In this document: in pieces, positions 63,358-64,000 of the stretch | How positions within the stretch are numbered: position 1 is the first letter of the stretch | How the letters are laid out: the number at the start of each line of letters is the position of its first letter | DNA from: Lumbricus rubellus | Lineage: Eukaryota > Annelida > Clitellata > Crassiclitellata > Lumbricidae | DNA length: 64,000 nucleotides | Reading direction: 5' to 3' | Assembly (NCBI GenBank): GCA_945859605.1 | Contig: OX243824.1 | Span: 22,793,417-22,857,416, forward strand | Program-made: the position numbers and the translations under genes | The notes under the pieces: generated by a model | What the model was told of the DNA's origin: nothing | What the model saw: only the letters and a program-made list of their open reading frames with translations | Database searches by the model: none

Positions 63358-64000
63358 ACATGGCCCTTATTGAGCCACCGTACCGTATCAGCACACACAC
63401 ACACGCACGCACGCACAGGTCAAGTATAAAGAGTCTGCAGACTCTGAATGCCAGCAGGCACCAAAACTTCCTTGTAGGCTACGCAGCAGCTGCTTCAGTA
63501 GCACCAGCAAGAGCAGAGCGTAGGCCTACAGCACAACAGCTAAGATCCACCGTTATCCACAGGTGGCTCAAGTATATACTTCGCTACGTCTTTAGCGAAT
63601 AGATAGACGCAGCTCTAGGCCAGCCATTTGCAAAGCATGCATGAGAAAAAAAGCCCATAGACGATGGGGGAAGCGATGATGCGCCGCTGTGAGCCTTGAG
63701 GCTTCGATGGTTGCACCACATGATGCATTATAATAATTATATTATGCGCTGTAAACTGGAGCCACAGAGCGTCTGCTGCTAAGATGTAAGATGATATATT
63801 AAACACTCGATCCTCATTCTGCGCATTGAAACGTCTTTCTAGGAAACTTCTGGCTAGCTGGAACCTTCTGACATCTGCGTATTTTTTACCTTTGCAAAAG
63901 CTGCTATTTTCTTAGCACGACTTGGTTCTGGGATTTCGTCAAAAGGATATGTGAAAGTCTTATTTCATTTCCGATAATGAACACTGACTAACAGTGACTA
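63358..64000. other. Window end, no gene recognised
   Basis: A CA/CG-rich run at 63392-63416, and short ORFs without protein-like character. By the spacing seen between A and B, another FReD exon 1 might lie just beyond the window. Confidence 0.4.

Overview
This is nuclear DNA of an animal, most likely a marine invertebrate deuterostome such as an echinoderm, hemichordate or cephalochordate; the phylum cannot be fixed from sequence alone. Evidence: spliced genes with GT..AG introns, secreted fibrinogen-related domain (FReD) proteins, CR1-like LINEs, tRNA-derived SINEs, hAT and Mutator-like DNA transposons, a Gypsy-type gag gene, very long CATA and GAT microsatellites, and genome-wide dispersal of the word taggcctac. 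No bacterial or organellar features are seen.

Layout. 1-12653: tandem array, period 6290 bp, of an LTR retrotransposon on the minus strand that encodes Gag plus a retropepsin-like domain but no reverse transcriptase; two copies are nearly complete and a third is cut at 12653. 12654-16336: a MITE with 26-bp inverted ends, simple repeats and a CR1-like LINE fragment. 16347-26083: the last three exons of FReD gene A; intron 3 holds a LINE that is itself interrupted by a Mutator-like element. 26084-30694: 3' flank that is also found downstream of gene C, plus LINE debris. 30695-33646: FReD gene B, four exons, with no terminal exon found. 33647-38861: two hAT elements with perfect 8-bp target duplications and other inverted-repeat elements. 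38862-60017: FReD gene C, five exons, complete (566 residues), with large introns full of transposons and microsatellites. 60018-64000: 3' flank, two SINEs, a palindrome and a LINE 3' end.

The host genes form one plus-strand head-to-tail cluster. Each complete unit has a signal peptide and coiled-coil stalk in exon 1, and a FReD split over exons 2-5 with fixed phases and near-constant sizes (about 155, 97, 165 and 260 nt). The stalk is the variable part: gene C has a series of 42-residue (six-heptad) repeats, gene B one such unit followed by 15-residue glycosylation-site repeats. FReD proteins are secreted lectin-like pattern receptors, so a stalk-variable tandem FReD family, probably for recognition or immunity, is the main biological system here.

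Comparing the paralogues gives empty sites that define many of the transposon insertions. Introns 3 and 4, a GAT microsatellite just after exon 4, a CATA array about 330 bp before exon 5, and roughly 1 kb of 3' flank are shared, so the cluster arose by duplication of whole gene units and was later loaded with mobile elements.
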